64,000 nucleotides of DNA from Flavobacteriaceae bacterium UBA7302 (GTDB taxonomy: Bacteria; Bacteroidota; Bacteroidia; Flavobacteriales; Flavobacteriaceae). The stretch is taken from NCBI GenBank assembly GCA_002471825.1, contig DKQS01000007.1:186001-250000 (forward strand), in the 5' to 3' direction. The notes beneath the pieces are model-generated. The model had not been told where the DNA came from. It ran no database searches and worked only from the letters and a program-made list of their open reading frames with translations. The position numbers and the translations under genes were made by a program. Shown in pieces: positions 53,375 through 61,062 of the stretch. Positions within the stretch are counted from its first letter, which is position 1, and every line of letters starts with the position of its first letter.

Positions 53375-54253
53375 CTAGTAATAAAGTTCGTCGGTTTGCA
53401 AATTTAAGAAGCGTTGCGTGGCAAAATAAGTACTTAACCAAGTAATGAGCAAGGAAACGAGTAGAATTCCGCCTACCAGATATCCCAGCGTTTGATAATC
53501 TTTTAAAATGTACAAGCTAGGTGCGTATTGATCGATGTAATACACCACTACAGCTACCCCAATCAATGCCAAAAGGGCTCCAATAAAGCCCAAACGAATG
53601 CTCCTCCAAATAAAGGGTCTTCGAATAAAACTTTTGGTAGCTCCTACCATTTGCATGGTTTTTATATTGAATCGCTTTGCGTAAATAGATAGTCGAATGG
53701 AACTGTTGATTAATAGGATGGCGATGAACCCAAAAAAGGAGCTCACTACCAACAACCAAAAGCTCATTCGCTGTATGTTTTTTGTAAGTAGATTGATCAA
53801 GGGTTTGTCGTAAGAAACATCGGCTACAAAGGCATTTTTTAGAAAACGATCTTCCAAATCTTGCATGCTTTCAGGAGTTACATATTCTGCTTTCAGGTAA
53901 ATGTCTATTCCGTTTTTCAAAGGATTCTTCCCTAAGAAGGTCAAGAAATCTTCTCCTAGTTCTTTGCTGTATTTTTTGGCTGCTTGAGACTTGCTGGTAT
54001 AGATCAACCGTCGGGTAAAATCTTCTTCCTCCAAAGAAGTTTTGAAGGTATTGATTTGCGCGTTGGTCACCTCATCTTTTAAAAACAATGTAAAGGCTAC
54101 CTTTTCTTTTACGCGATTGGCAACGGTGGTCGATTTGAGCAAAACCAAACCAAGAATACCCACCATAAAAAGCACGAGTGCGATGCTGATCACTACCGAA
54201 AAGTAAGATGACAAGAGTCTGCGTCGTTGGTATTTGTCTAGTTTGTTACTCAT
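53375..54253 (-). CDS. ftsX: Cell division protein FtsX-like permease
   Basis: This 292-residue protein has four transmembrane segments: one after the N-terminal tail (about residues 19-39) and three in the second half, with an extracellular loop of about 120 residues between them. This is the FtsX layout, where FtsEX controls wall hydrolases during division. No ftsE is adjacent, which is common in Bacteroidota. It begins the cluster with DUF3098, uppP and truB. Confidence 0.9.
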   Translation of the reverse strand: MSNKLDKYQRRRLLSSYFSVVISIALVLFMVGILGLVLLKSTTVANRVKEKVAFTLFLKDEVTNAQINTFKTSLEEEDFTRRLIYTSKSQAAKKYSKELGEDFLTFLGKNPLKNGIDIYLKAEYVTPESMQDLEDRFLKNAFVADVSYDKPLINLLTKNIQRMSFWLLVVSSFFGFIAILLINSSIRLSIYAKRFNIKTMQMVGATKSFIRRPFIWRSIRLGFIGALLALIGVAVVVYYIDQYAPSLYILKDYQTLGYLVGGILLVSLLITWLSTYFATQRFLNLQTDELYY

Positions 54254-54327
54254 AGTTTCTTAACGGCTAGCAAGATATCAAATTGTGCTAACTCGCAGAT
54301 AGAAGCTTTACTATATCTATGTTAAAG

Positions 54328-54729
54328 TTATTCGGCGTCCTGACAAAGCTCAATCAGAACTCCATTGGTCGTTTTTGGATGCAAGAATGCAATGATTTTA
54401 TTATCGGCTCCTTTCTTCGGAATTTCGTTCAATACGGTGAACCCCTCACCTTTTAAGCGTTCAATTTCGGCATGAATGTCATCTACCGCAAAAGCGATGT
54501 GATGAATTCCTTCCCCTTTTTTTTCGATAAACTTGGCGATAGGACTATCGGGTTTGGTGGCTTCTAATAATTCAATTTTGTTTGGCCCGCACATAAAAAA
54601 AGAGGTTTTTACCCCTTCAGAGGCCACCTCTTCGATCTTGTAATGTTCTTTTCCAAATAAACTTGCAAATACTGCATTTGACTTTTCAATGTCTTTAACG
54701 GCAATCCCTAGGTGTTCTATTTTTTTCAT
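54328..54729 (-). CDS. mce: Methylmalonyl-CoA epimerase
   Basis: This 133-residue VOC-family enzyme interconverts the 2R and 2S forms of methylmalonyl-CoA in propionate metabolism. Metal ligands are visible in 'EHLGIAVKDIEKS' (His) and 'GEGIHHIAFAVDD' (His), with a final Glu in 'NGVLIELCQ'. The length matches known epimerases. It is a single gene, about 74 nt before ftsX, and methylmalonyl-CoA mutase is not in the window. Confidence 0.92.
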   Translation of the reverse strand: MKKIEHLGIAVKDIEKSNAVFASLFGKEHYKIEEVASEGVKTSFFMCGPNKIELLEATKPDSPIAKFIEKKGEGIHHIAFAVDDIHAEIERLKGEGFTVLNEIPKKGADNKIIAFLHPKTTNGVLIELCQDAE

Positions 54730-54787
54730 ATTATAAAGTTACAAAACCCCTAAAATTAGCCACTTTTTTTTGGTGAATATTTTCGGG

Positions 54788-54847
54788 TTATTGGGCTATG
54801 ATTCGAAGCACGTTAATCACTACTACTGCATCGAAAAGTGGATTTGT
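54788..54847 (-). pseudogene. Remnant of a DUF5689-family gene 3' end
   Basis: On the minus strand these 60 nt read as 19 codons plus stop, TNPLFDAVVVINVLRIIAQ. The last 19 residues of the DUF5689 protein at 55641-57053 are KNPLLDGAVMIDELRIVAR, so NPL, D, V, I, LRI and A match in register up to the stop. Upstream of the remnant the frame hits a stop, and no longer match is visible. I infer that a second DUF5689 gene once ended here and decayed or was replaced; the toxin-antitoxin pair lies between the two 3' ends. Confidence 0.65.
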
Positions 54848-54944
54848 TATAATGAAAATAAGCTAGTACAATGTTAGTTATCTTGTTTTAAATTTTCAAG
54901 TTATGCTGATTCTTAGCTATTGTTTTGGTGATGTTATTTCCTCT

Positions 54945-55229
54945 TTAAGGTAACACAGGTTTTACATTTATTTGACCTCCAATAGCTTTTAGAACTTTCA
55001 TAATTGTCTCAAATTGTGGTTTAGCTCCCTCTGAAAATGCCTTATAAAGACTTGGTCTGCTCATTCCAGTTCTTTCGGCAATTTTAGTCATACCTATAGC
55101 TTTCGCAATATGTCCAATTGCAATTACTAAATCAGAACTATCACCTTCTTCAAGAACAGTATTTAGATACTCAGCTACCATTTCTTCACTATCTAAGTAG
55201 TCTGCAATATCAAATTTAGAAGTTGTCAT
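54945..55229 (-). CDS. Antitoxin of a type II TA module (putative addiction module antidote)
   Basis: This 94-residue protein begins at the ATG 55227-55229; a GTG at 55238 is in frame but overlaps the toxin stop. It matches the addiction-module antidote family (TIGR02684): 'FDIADYLDSEEMVAEYLN', a helix-turn-helix 'GMTKIAERTGMSRPSLYKAFSEG' read in pieces, and 'FETIMKVLKAIGG'. It would bind and neutralise the toxin and repress the operon through its helix-turn-helix. The toxin gene is first in the operon, the normal order for this family. One base separates the two genes. Confidence 0.9.
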   Translation of the reverse strand: MTTSKFDIADYLDSEEMVAEYLNTVLEEGDSSDLVIAIGHIAKAIGMTKIAERTGMSRPSLYKAFSEGAKPQFETIMKVLKAIGGQINVKPVLP

Positions 55230-55230
55230 A

Positions 55231-55533
55231 TTATTCACTTTTTATTTTGTCCCAGATATCTTTTGCTTTTAGGATATCTCTCTTTTGAGTTGATTTATCT
55301 CCCCCAATTAAAAGAATCACAATTTTGTTATCCTCTTCTTTGAAGTAAACTCTATAACCTTTGGCGTAATTGATTCTCATTTCACTGATGCCATAACCTA
55401 CTGGCTTGCAATCTCCGTAATGACCATCTGATTCAAGTTTTTGAATTCTAAAAATTATTTTGGCTTTTGCTCTAATGTCTTTAAGCTTACTAAACCACTT
55501 ATCAAATTCAGATGTTTTTTCAATAATGATCAT
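55231..55533 (-). CDS. RelE/ParE-type toxin of a TA module
   Basis: This 100-residue protein matches the addiction-module killer family (TIGR02683), a RelE/ParE-fold toxin: 'FDKWFSKLKDIRAKAKI', 'GDCKPVGYGISEMRINYAKG', 'YRVYFKEEDN', 'LLIGGDKSTQKRDILKAKD'. Members related to RelE cut mRNA on the ribosome; the target here is not known. It is the first gene of the pair, just downstream of a perfect palindrome. The TA pair sits between the 3' ends of two DUF5689 sequences. Confidence 0.9.
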   Translation of the reverse strand: MIIIEKTSEFDKWFSKLKDIRAKAKIIFRIQKLESDGHYGDCKPVGYGISEMRINYAKGYRVYFKEEDNKIVILLIGGDKSTQKRDILKAKDIWDKIKSE

Positions 55534-55540
55534 TTAAAAG

Positions 55541-55564
55541 TGTATCCACTTGGATACAAAAATA
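55541..55564 (-). promoter_or_regulatory. TA promoter and palindromic operator
   Basis: TGTATCCA-CT-TGGATACA (55541-55558) is a perfect 8-bp inverted repeat. On the minus strand it directly follows the -7 box TATTTTTG (plus 55557-55564, sharing two bases), so a bound antitoxin would block initiation. It lies 8 nt before the toxin ATG. No clear -33 TTG is present. Confidence 0.75.
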
Positions 55565-55640
55565 GAAAATAAAATTTATTCTGGATAAAAATTTAGACGA
55601 GTAAATATTTCTTTTTGATTTAATTAACTCTAGCAATGAC

Positions 55641-57053
55641 CTACCGTGCAACAATACGTAGCTCATCAATCATCACCGCACCATCTAGAAGCGGGTTTTT
55701 ACCTGAACCTGTGTATTTGAAACCAATATGGATTTTTCCTAGGTATTGAGATAGGTCAATAAGACCCACATCTTTGAATTGATACCAAGTATCATTTGGG
55801 TTGGGGAGATTTCCATGTAAAGGCATCCAATCAGCATTCAAAACATTAATTCCGTCAAAATTTTTTGAGACAAGCACCTCCAGTTTGTTCCGTTCCGATT
55901 CGAGATGGTGTTGAGCATTACGGAAATTTAGGTACACCTCTCGATAATTTTCTGTCTCAATTTGAGGAGTGATTAACCAAGCCTCATTCTCAGAGTCATT
56001 GGTTCCATAACCACTGAATTCCGCATACCCATTTCTACGAAAAACCTGTTCGGTCCATAGCTGTCGACCTTTTTCTGCATAATTGATCCAATCTGGGAAA
56101 TCAAAATCCGTATTGTCTTTTCCTTCATCAAAGTTCTCTTCAAAAAGAATTTCAAAGTCACTGATTTCCATTGGAAAACATCTTGATTGATCCATCTGAA
56201 CTCCATCAGTATTATTGAGCGTCAACACCAAATTACTTCCATTATAGGTTTTTGAAATTACCCCCGAGATCGAACCCAATCCTGTAGGTAAAAGCTCAAA
56301 CCTAAACGCAGCAAACGTGCTAGTCTCCAGCATAAAATTGGTGAAACCAAATCCGAAACAAGTTTCTATGGTTCGATGTGTGTCGAATTGATCACTAGCG
56401 TCCACATAAGTTTTACCCGATAAGACTTGGGGAAATTGTACATCCATAAGTCTCGTGTACATACCAATATGACCTTCATTTATTTCTGCCAGTCCCAAAT
56501 CAAGGGGTACCAAATCCTCTGATCTATCGGTTCGGAGCACTTGATTGTTCGTTTGAAATATCGATAAATTTTCAATTTCGTTGTCTTCATTTTTGGTTCC
56601 TCCAATTGCTATGACACCATCACCAGACCTTACTTCACCCAGATACAATCCTTTAAGGTTTATGTAAACCTCTCTGCCTACATTGTATTTGTTATGGATA
56701 TCCGTTAGTTCAGTTGCAATCTTAATAGCTGCTTTTGGATTTTCCTCATTGTCTTGAATGTAAAATTCTTTATAATAATTTCCTTCAGCATCAGAAGAAG
56801 TTACAAATCCTTTAACCACTAAATTGGAAGTGATTTCAGTAGCCTGGTCCTGAACAAATAAGTCTTTTAAGCTCTTTAAAGGTATCTCAGAATACTCCCC
56901 GGACCTTACTTTATCCAATAATTTTTGAAGCTCTATATTCTCTTCAAGACCTAAAGATTGGGGGAAAGCCAGGGTCTTGTGATCAATACAGGATTGGAAA
57001 GTGACAAAAAATGATAGTAAAAGTAAAACGCAAGTTTTGTTCTTAATTTTCAT
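55641..57053 (-). CDS. DUF5689 lipoprotein with jelly-roll C-terminal domain
   Basis: This 470-residue protein has a lipoprotein signal (LLLLSFFVTFQSC, Cys at residue 22), a DUF5689 domain with an OB-like beta region (about 70-290, 'VKGFVTSSDAEGNYYKEFYI') and a C-terminal choice-of-anchor-J-like beta domain (about 300-470, 'FEENFDEGKDN', 'AWLITPQIET'). It lies 9 nt downstream of a TonB receptor, as a SusD-like partner would, though DUF5689 is not SusD. The likely role is a surface partner of the receptor. A decayed relative's 3' end lies at 54788-54847. Confidence 0.82.
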   Translation of the reverse strand: MKIKNKTCVLLLLSFFVTFQSCIDHKTLAFPQSLGLEENIELQKLLDKVRSGEYSEIPLKSLKDLFVQDQATEITSNLVVKGFVTSSDAEGNYYKEFYIQDNEENPKAAIKIATELTDIHNKYNVGREVYINLKGLYLGEVRSGDGVIAIGGTKNEDNEIENLSIFQTNNQVLRTDRSEDLVPLDLGLAEINEGHIGMYTRLMDVQFPQVLSGKTYVDASDQFDTHRTIETCFGFGFTNFMLETSTFAAFRFELLPTGLGSISGVISKTYNGSNLVLTLNNTDGVQMDQSRCFPMEISDFEILFEENFDEGKDNTDFDFPDWINYAEKGRQLWTEQVFRRNGYAEFSGYGTNDSENEAWLITPQIETENYREVYLNFRNAQHHLESERNKLEVLVSKNFDGINVLNADWMPLHGNLPNPNDTWYQFKDVGLIDLSQYLGKIHIGFKYTGSGKNPLLDGAVMIDELRIVAR

Positions 57054-57062
57054 AGCAATATT

Positions 57063-59813
57063 TTAAAATCGAACACTCATATTTAAAAAGTAGGTCGTCC
57101 CTCGGCCAAACCAGTATTTATTTCCAAATACAGGAGTAGTCAAGGCCTTGTCATCTCGTAGTTGGCGAAAATTTGAATTGCGGCCTTGTTCAAATCCTCC
57201 TGATCGAAAGTTTTGATTGAACAAGTTATTGACAGTTCCAAACACACTAATAAACTTGTTGTTAATTCGCCAAGATTTTCCTCCCACCAGGTTGACAACG
57301 ATATAATTATCAAATCTTTCTTGCTTCAGTAACTCTTGAGCTAATATTGGATCATAATCCACAAATGGCAGACCGTCTGAATCCTCATAAAAATTAGATG
57401 TCCTATTCAATGGAGCGATATCTATAAAGGTATTGGCAAATAAATTTGCCGTGCTTCCAAACCACCAATAATCTGGATCTCTATACTCAAAACCCAAGGA
57501 AAGTGCTGTTTGAGGACCCGAAGCAATTCGATATCCTTTTATCAATGTTACATACTCTTTTGATCGAAAATTTGAATCAAAAACTCCTGTATTTGATATA
57601 TCAGAAGTGAGATATAAACTTGGATTGTTTGCATAAAAATGTTGGCCAGCAGCCGCAACTCCTTTCATTTTTAATGAGGACGTCAATTGAGCCTCCAATC
57701 CGAATTCGATTCCTAAATGCCTTTTGTTAATTCCGTGAAGTACTTCTTGCACAAAAGCTGTATTATCGCCTCCTACCCCATCCGCGAAATAAAAGGATAT
57801 GTCTGTAGCATTTTTAATGTCATTGAAATAAAACGTTAGTTTGGAAGTAATAGAAGGGGTCCTAAGAATATAACTTAGATCGGAACTGAATATCTTTTCA
57901 CTTTTCAAATGATTAACTATTGCATTGTTCTCTCTAACATTTGAAAAGGAATTTCTTTGAGTTGGTGCTGCACTTAGCCATCCGATGTTCATATTAAACA
58001 AATGACGACCGGACAACTTGTAAGTTGCTCCAGCTTTCATCCCTAGGTCGAAGAATTTTAATGTTTCAGAGGGTCCAAGAGAATTATTCTCAAACCTGCC
58101 ATTTTGAAATAATCCCACACGCTGATGAGAAGTGGACGCAAAGGATAATGCGGTAAAATATTCGATTCTTTTTTCTTTGAAATGGGCTTGAACAAATCCA
58201 TCCATTAAGTTGGAACGAAGCCGATAGTTGTATTTCAACTTATCTCCTACACCCACAATTCGATTAGGTTCTAAGAGATTATTTTGTCTTTGAGTAGCGG
58301 TTTCGGCAAAATTATTCACGTCCAAATAACCTAGGCCTCCTAAGAGATCGATAGCCTCTGCATAATGATGGGCACTTAACGTGCGGTATCCCAATTTTGC
58401 CGTTAGGGTGAACTGATCGTTTATAAAACTATTCAGAATGACATTGAAACTAGTTTGCCTATCTTCATTTTTGTCTTCATACAGAACATAGGAAGATTCT
58501 TTTCCGACCTCCGCATTCGTTATATTAGCTTCAAAAAGATTGTTCCAGTTTAACTGTCCGTTTTGATTGAAATCGGTCAGACTCGTATACGCCATTTCAC
58601 GATTTTGGTTTCGGAGGGAATAACTCGGTAAGTACTGATAATAGATCGGACTTGGATTAGACCCTCCATTAAAGTCGATTCTACTGTTAGATATATGACC
58701 AAATTGATAGGCGAAATTTGTTTGAAGTGAGGTGTTTTTAGAAATGTCCCAAGTGTGATGAAGCATTACGATGGGCTCTATTACTTCCTTGATTCTGGAG
58801 TTTATTTTCTCTCCATTGATAAATCCCCAATATTCATTGTATCGAAAACCCTTGAGATCAAATACCTCCTGGGTCATGGGTGCGGACTTCCCCCTCCTAT
58901 TTGGGGTAAATATGGCTGTAAGATTTAGCCAATGATTCTTGCTCAGCTTTTTTTCTATCGAAGCAAATGCCGAATAGGCGTTATAAGATGTCCCTTCCTG
59001 AAAGCCCTCAACACCTGCTCGTCTGCTTCCTGAAAATACAAATGCCCAACCGTCGGCCCTCAATCCAGAAGCATAGGTTCCCATTACTCTGTGCTGGTAA
59101 CTTCTATTAGAAGAAGCATAAGAGAACCGAATTCCTTTTCTTTGCAAAGAAGCTCTTGTATCGATATTGGTGGATCCCAAAACACCGCCGAAGGCATAAC
59201 TTGAAGGGGTTAGTCCATTGCTGAACTCTTGATTACGGAGTACATCATTCAAACCACCCCAATTGCTCCATTGTGGACGTCCGTCCGCGAATTTGTTCAT
59301 TTCAATTCCATTTATAAGAATCTTTGCATTTCTAGAATCAAGACCTCTTATTCTAAAAAATGAAGAACCAAATTCAAAGGCAGCAGTTCGTAAAAATACA
59401 TCACGCGTAGCCTGCAGGAGTCCTGCAATATTGTCTGAGGCATTGGTATCTTCATTAAGTTCGTCATCCGTTAACGTTATCAAACTCAAATCGGTTTCTT
59501 CAGCAAGGTCAGGAAATAGAAAAAGCGTGCCCAAATCAATGGTCGTCCCATGTAAGACTATCGGAAATTGAGATGATTTGTAATCTAAAAATCTCACTTT
59601 TAACTGATAATCCCCATCGGTCAAACCAGAAAGTTTGAATTCTCCCTTTGCATTTGTTTTGGAATTTATCTCTGAATTTAAGATGTCTATTTGAGCACCC
59701 AGTATTGGCTTTTGAGTATCGCCATCAACAACCCTCCCCACCACAATATTCTGAGAGTGGGAGTGCAAGATGGCGTTTGCCATTAGTAGCCCAAGCACAA
59801 TATATTTTTTCAT
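57063..59813 (-). CDS. TonB-dependent receptor with carboxypeptidase-regulatory domain
   Basis: This 916-residue outer-membrane receptor has a signal peptide (about 1-20), a CarboxypepD_reg-like domain (about 24-110, 'DYQLKVRFLDYKSSQF'), a plug (about 120-240, 'FFRIRGLDSRNAKILINGI', 'NGLTPSSYAFGGVLGS') and a barrel ending in F. It is the first gene of the receptor-DUF5689 operon. The divergent secreted nuclease gene lies 133 nt away. The imported substrate may be a nucleic-acid or phosphate product, but this is inference from the neighbours alone. Confidence 0.9.
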   Translation of the reverse strand: MKKYIVLGLLMANAILHSHSQNIVVGRVVDGDTQKPILGAQIDILNSEINSKTNAKGEFKLSGLTDGDYQLKVRFLDYKSSQFPIVLHGTTIDLGTLFLFPDLAEETDLSLITLTDDELNEDTNASDNIAGLLQATRDVFLRTAAFEFGSSFFRIRGLDSRNAKILINGIEMNKFADGRPQWSNWGGLNDVLRNQEFSNGLTPSSYAFGGVLGSTNIDTRASLQRKGIRFSYASSNRSYQHRVMGTYASGLRADGWAFVFSGSRRAGVEGFQEGTSYNAYSAFASIEKKLSKNHWLNLTAIFTPNRRGKSAPMTQEVFDLKGFRYNEYWGFINGEKINSRIKEVIEPIVMLHHTWDISKNTSLQTNFAYQFGHISNSRIDFNGGSNPSPIYYQYLPSYSLRNQNREMAYTSLTDFNQNGQLNWNNLFEANITNAEVGKESSYVLYEDKNEDRQTSFNVILNSFINDQFTLTAKLGYRTLSAHHYAEAIDLLGGLGYLDVNNFAETATQRQNNLLEPNRIVGVGDKLKYNYRLRSNLMDGFVQAHFKEKRIEYFTALSFASTSHQRVGLFQNGRFENNSLGPSETLKFFDLGMKAGATYKLSGRHLFNMNIGWLSAAPTQRNSFSNVRENNAIVNHLKSEKIFSSDLSYILRTPSITSKLTFYFNDIKNATDISFYFADGVGGDNTAFVQEVLHGINKRHLGIEFGLEAQLTSSLKMKGVAAAGQHFYANNPSLYLTSDISNTGVFDSNFRSKEYVTLIKGYRIASGPQTALSLGFEYRDPDYWWFGSTANLFANTFIDIAPLNRTSNFYEDSDGLPFVDYDPILAQELLKQERFDNYIVVNLVGGKSWRINNKFISVFGTVNNLFNQNFRSGGFEQGRNSNFRQLRDDKALTTPVFGNKYWFGRGTTYFLNMSVRF

Positions 59814-59822
59814 AGCAGCAAT

Positions 59823-59840
59823 GATTTTCCAAAGAAAATC
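59823..59840. repeat. Inverted repeat before the TonB receptor
   Basis: GATTTTC-CAAA-GAAAATC is a perfect 7-bp inverted repeat with a 4-nt loop, 9 nt before the receptor ATG on the minus strand. It could be an operator or a small leader hairpin; there is no T-run. Confidence 0.4.
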
Positions 59841-59946
59841 GATCTAAAAGTAATCGGTCAGACCATTCTACAGCATCGGAAAACCGCAACGAAAAAAGCC
59901 TAATTTATCTAATTAAAACCTCTAGATTTCGTGAGTTCAAAAAGCT

Positions 59947-61002
59947 ATGAAAACAATCATTCTAATCGTCACAATAAGTTTTGGCTCCTGTGTTTATGGG
60001 CAAAATTCAAGGCAAGGAAAGCAATATTCCATTCGGACCATTGCGTTTTACAACCTTGAAAATCTATTTGATACCATTGACGACCCATCCACATATGATG
60101 AAACAAGTCCTATTATGGAATCCATTCAAAATCGTAGTCTATTGTATCGAAAAAAAATAGAGAATATGGCTTATGTCATTTCTCAAATTGGTAGCGAAAA
60201 AGCCAATACCTCACCCGCTATAATTGGGGTTTGTGAAGTAGAAAACAGAAGCGTTTTAGAAGACTTAGTCCACTCAAAACAGCTCAAAGCAAAGAACTAT
60301 GAAATTATTCATTATGAGTCTCCAGACAAAAGAGGAATTGATGTTGCGCTTCTGTACCAAACCAAATATTTCAAACCCATCCATCATGAGGTTTTCAACC
60401 CTAATATTTACAGAGAAAATCGAAGAGTATATACCCGAGATCAGTTATTAGTGTCAGGATATTTAGACGATGAACTGGTTCATATTATAGTGAATCATTG
60501 GCCTTCAAGAAGTGGTGGTGAAGAAAAATCTCGTCCTCTTAGAGAAAAAGCCGCTTATCAAAACAAAAAGATTATTCAAAGAATACGCATGCGAGATGAG
60601 AAAGCAAAGATTTTGATCATGGGAGATTTTAATGATGACCCTATCAATAGTAGTTTAAAAGCAGTTTTGAAAACCAAAGGCATTAAGTCCAAATTGAAAG
60701 AAAATGATCTTTATAATCCTTATGAAAAACTGTTTAAAAAAGGGCTGAACACTCTTGGTCACAGAGATCATTTGAATTTGTTTGACATGATTTTGGTTTC
60801 AACTCCCCTTCTAAGTAAAAGGAAAAAAGACTACTCCTCTTACAAATTTTATCAGGCAAAAATCTTCAACAAACATTTTCTGATTACTCGAAATGGAAGG
60901 TTTAAGGGCTATCCTTTTCGAAGTTTTTCCAATGGGGTGTTTACGAATGGATTTTCTGATCACTTTCCAGTATATGTTTATCTGATTAAATCCATTCCAT
61001 AA
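59947..61002 (+). CDS. Secreted endonuclease/exonuclease/phosphatase family protein
   Basis: This 351-residue protein has a signal peptide (about residues 1-18, ending VYG) and an EEP-fold domain. Motifs are 'IAFYNLENLFDT' (Asn), 'IGVCEVENRS' (Glu), 'NHWPSRSGGEEKSRPLREKA', 'ILIMGDFNDDP' (Asp/Asn) and 'GFSDHFPVYVYL' (His). Extracellular DNases and phosphoesterases share this set. It is divergent from the TonB receptor, and a strong terminator follows. The likely job is to break down extracellular nucleic acid or phosphoesters; the exact substrate is unknown. Confidence 0.88.
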   Translation: MKTIILIVTISFGSCVYGQNSRQGKQYSIRTIAFYNLENLFDTIDDPSTYDETSPIMESIQNRSLLYRKKIENMAYVISQIGSEKANTSPAIIGVCEVENRSVLEDLVHSKQLKAKNYEIIHYESPDKRGIDVALLYQTKYFKPIHHEVFNPNIYRENRRVYTRDQLLVSGYLDDELVHIIVNHWPSRSGGEEKSRPLREKAAYQNKKIIQRIRMRDEKAKILIMGDFNDDPINSSLKAVLKTKGIKSKLKENDLYNPYEKLFKKGLNTLGHRDHLNLFDMILVSTPLLSKRKKDYSSYKFYQAKIFNKHFLITRNGRFKGYPFRSFSNGVFTNGFSDHFPVYVYLIKSIP

Positions 61003-61003
61003 A

Positions 61004-61031
61004 AAAAGCCCTGCATTGCTGCAGGGCTTTT
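61004..61031. terminator. Bidirectional terminator between nuclease and rng
   Basis: AAAAGCCCTGC-ATTGCT-GCAGGGCTTTT, an 11-bp perfect stem, starts 2 nt after the nuclease stop and is 32 nt from the rng stop on the opposite strand. Confidence 0.9.
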
Positions 61032-61062
61032 CATAAATGATAAATTTTTGCCTTATACAATA

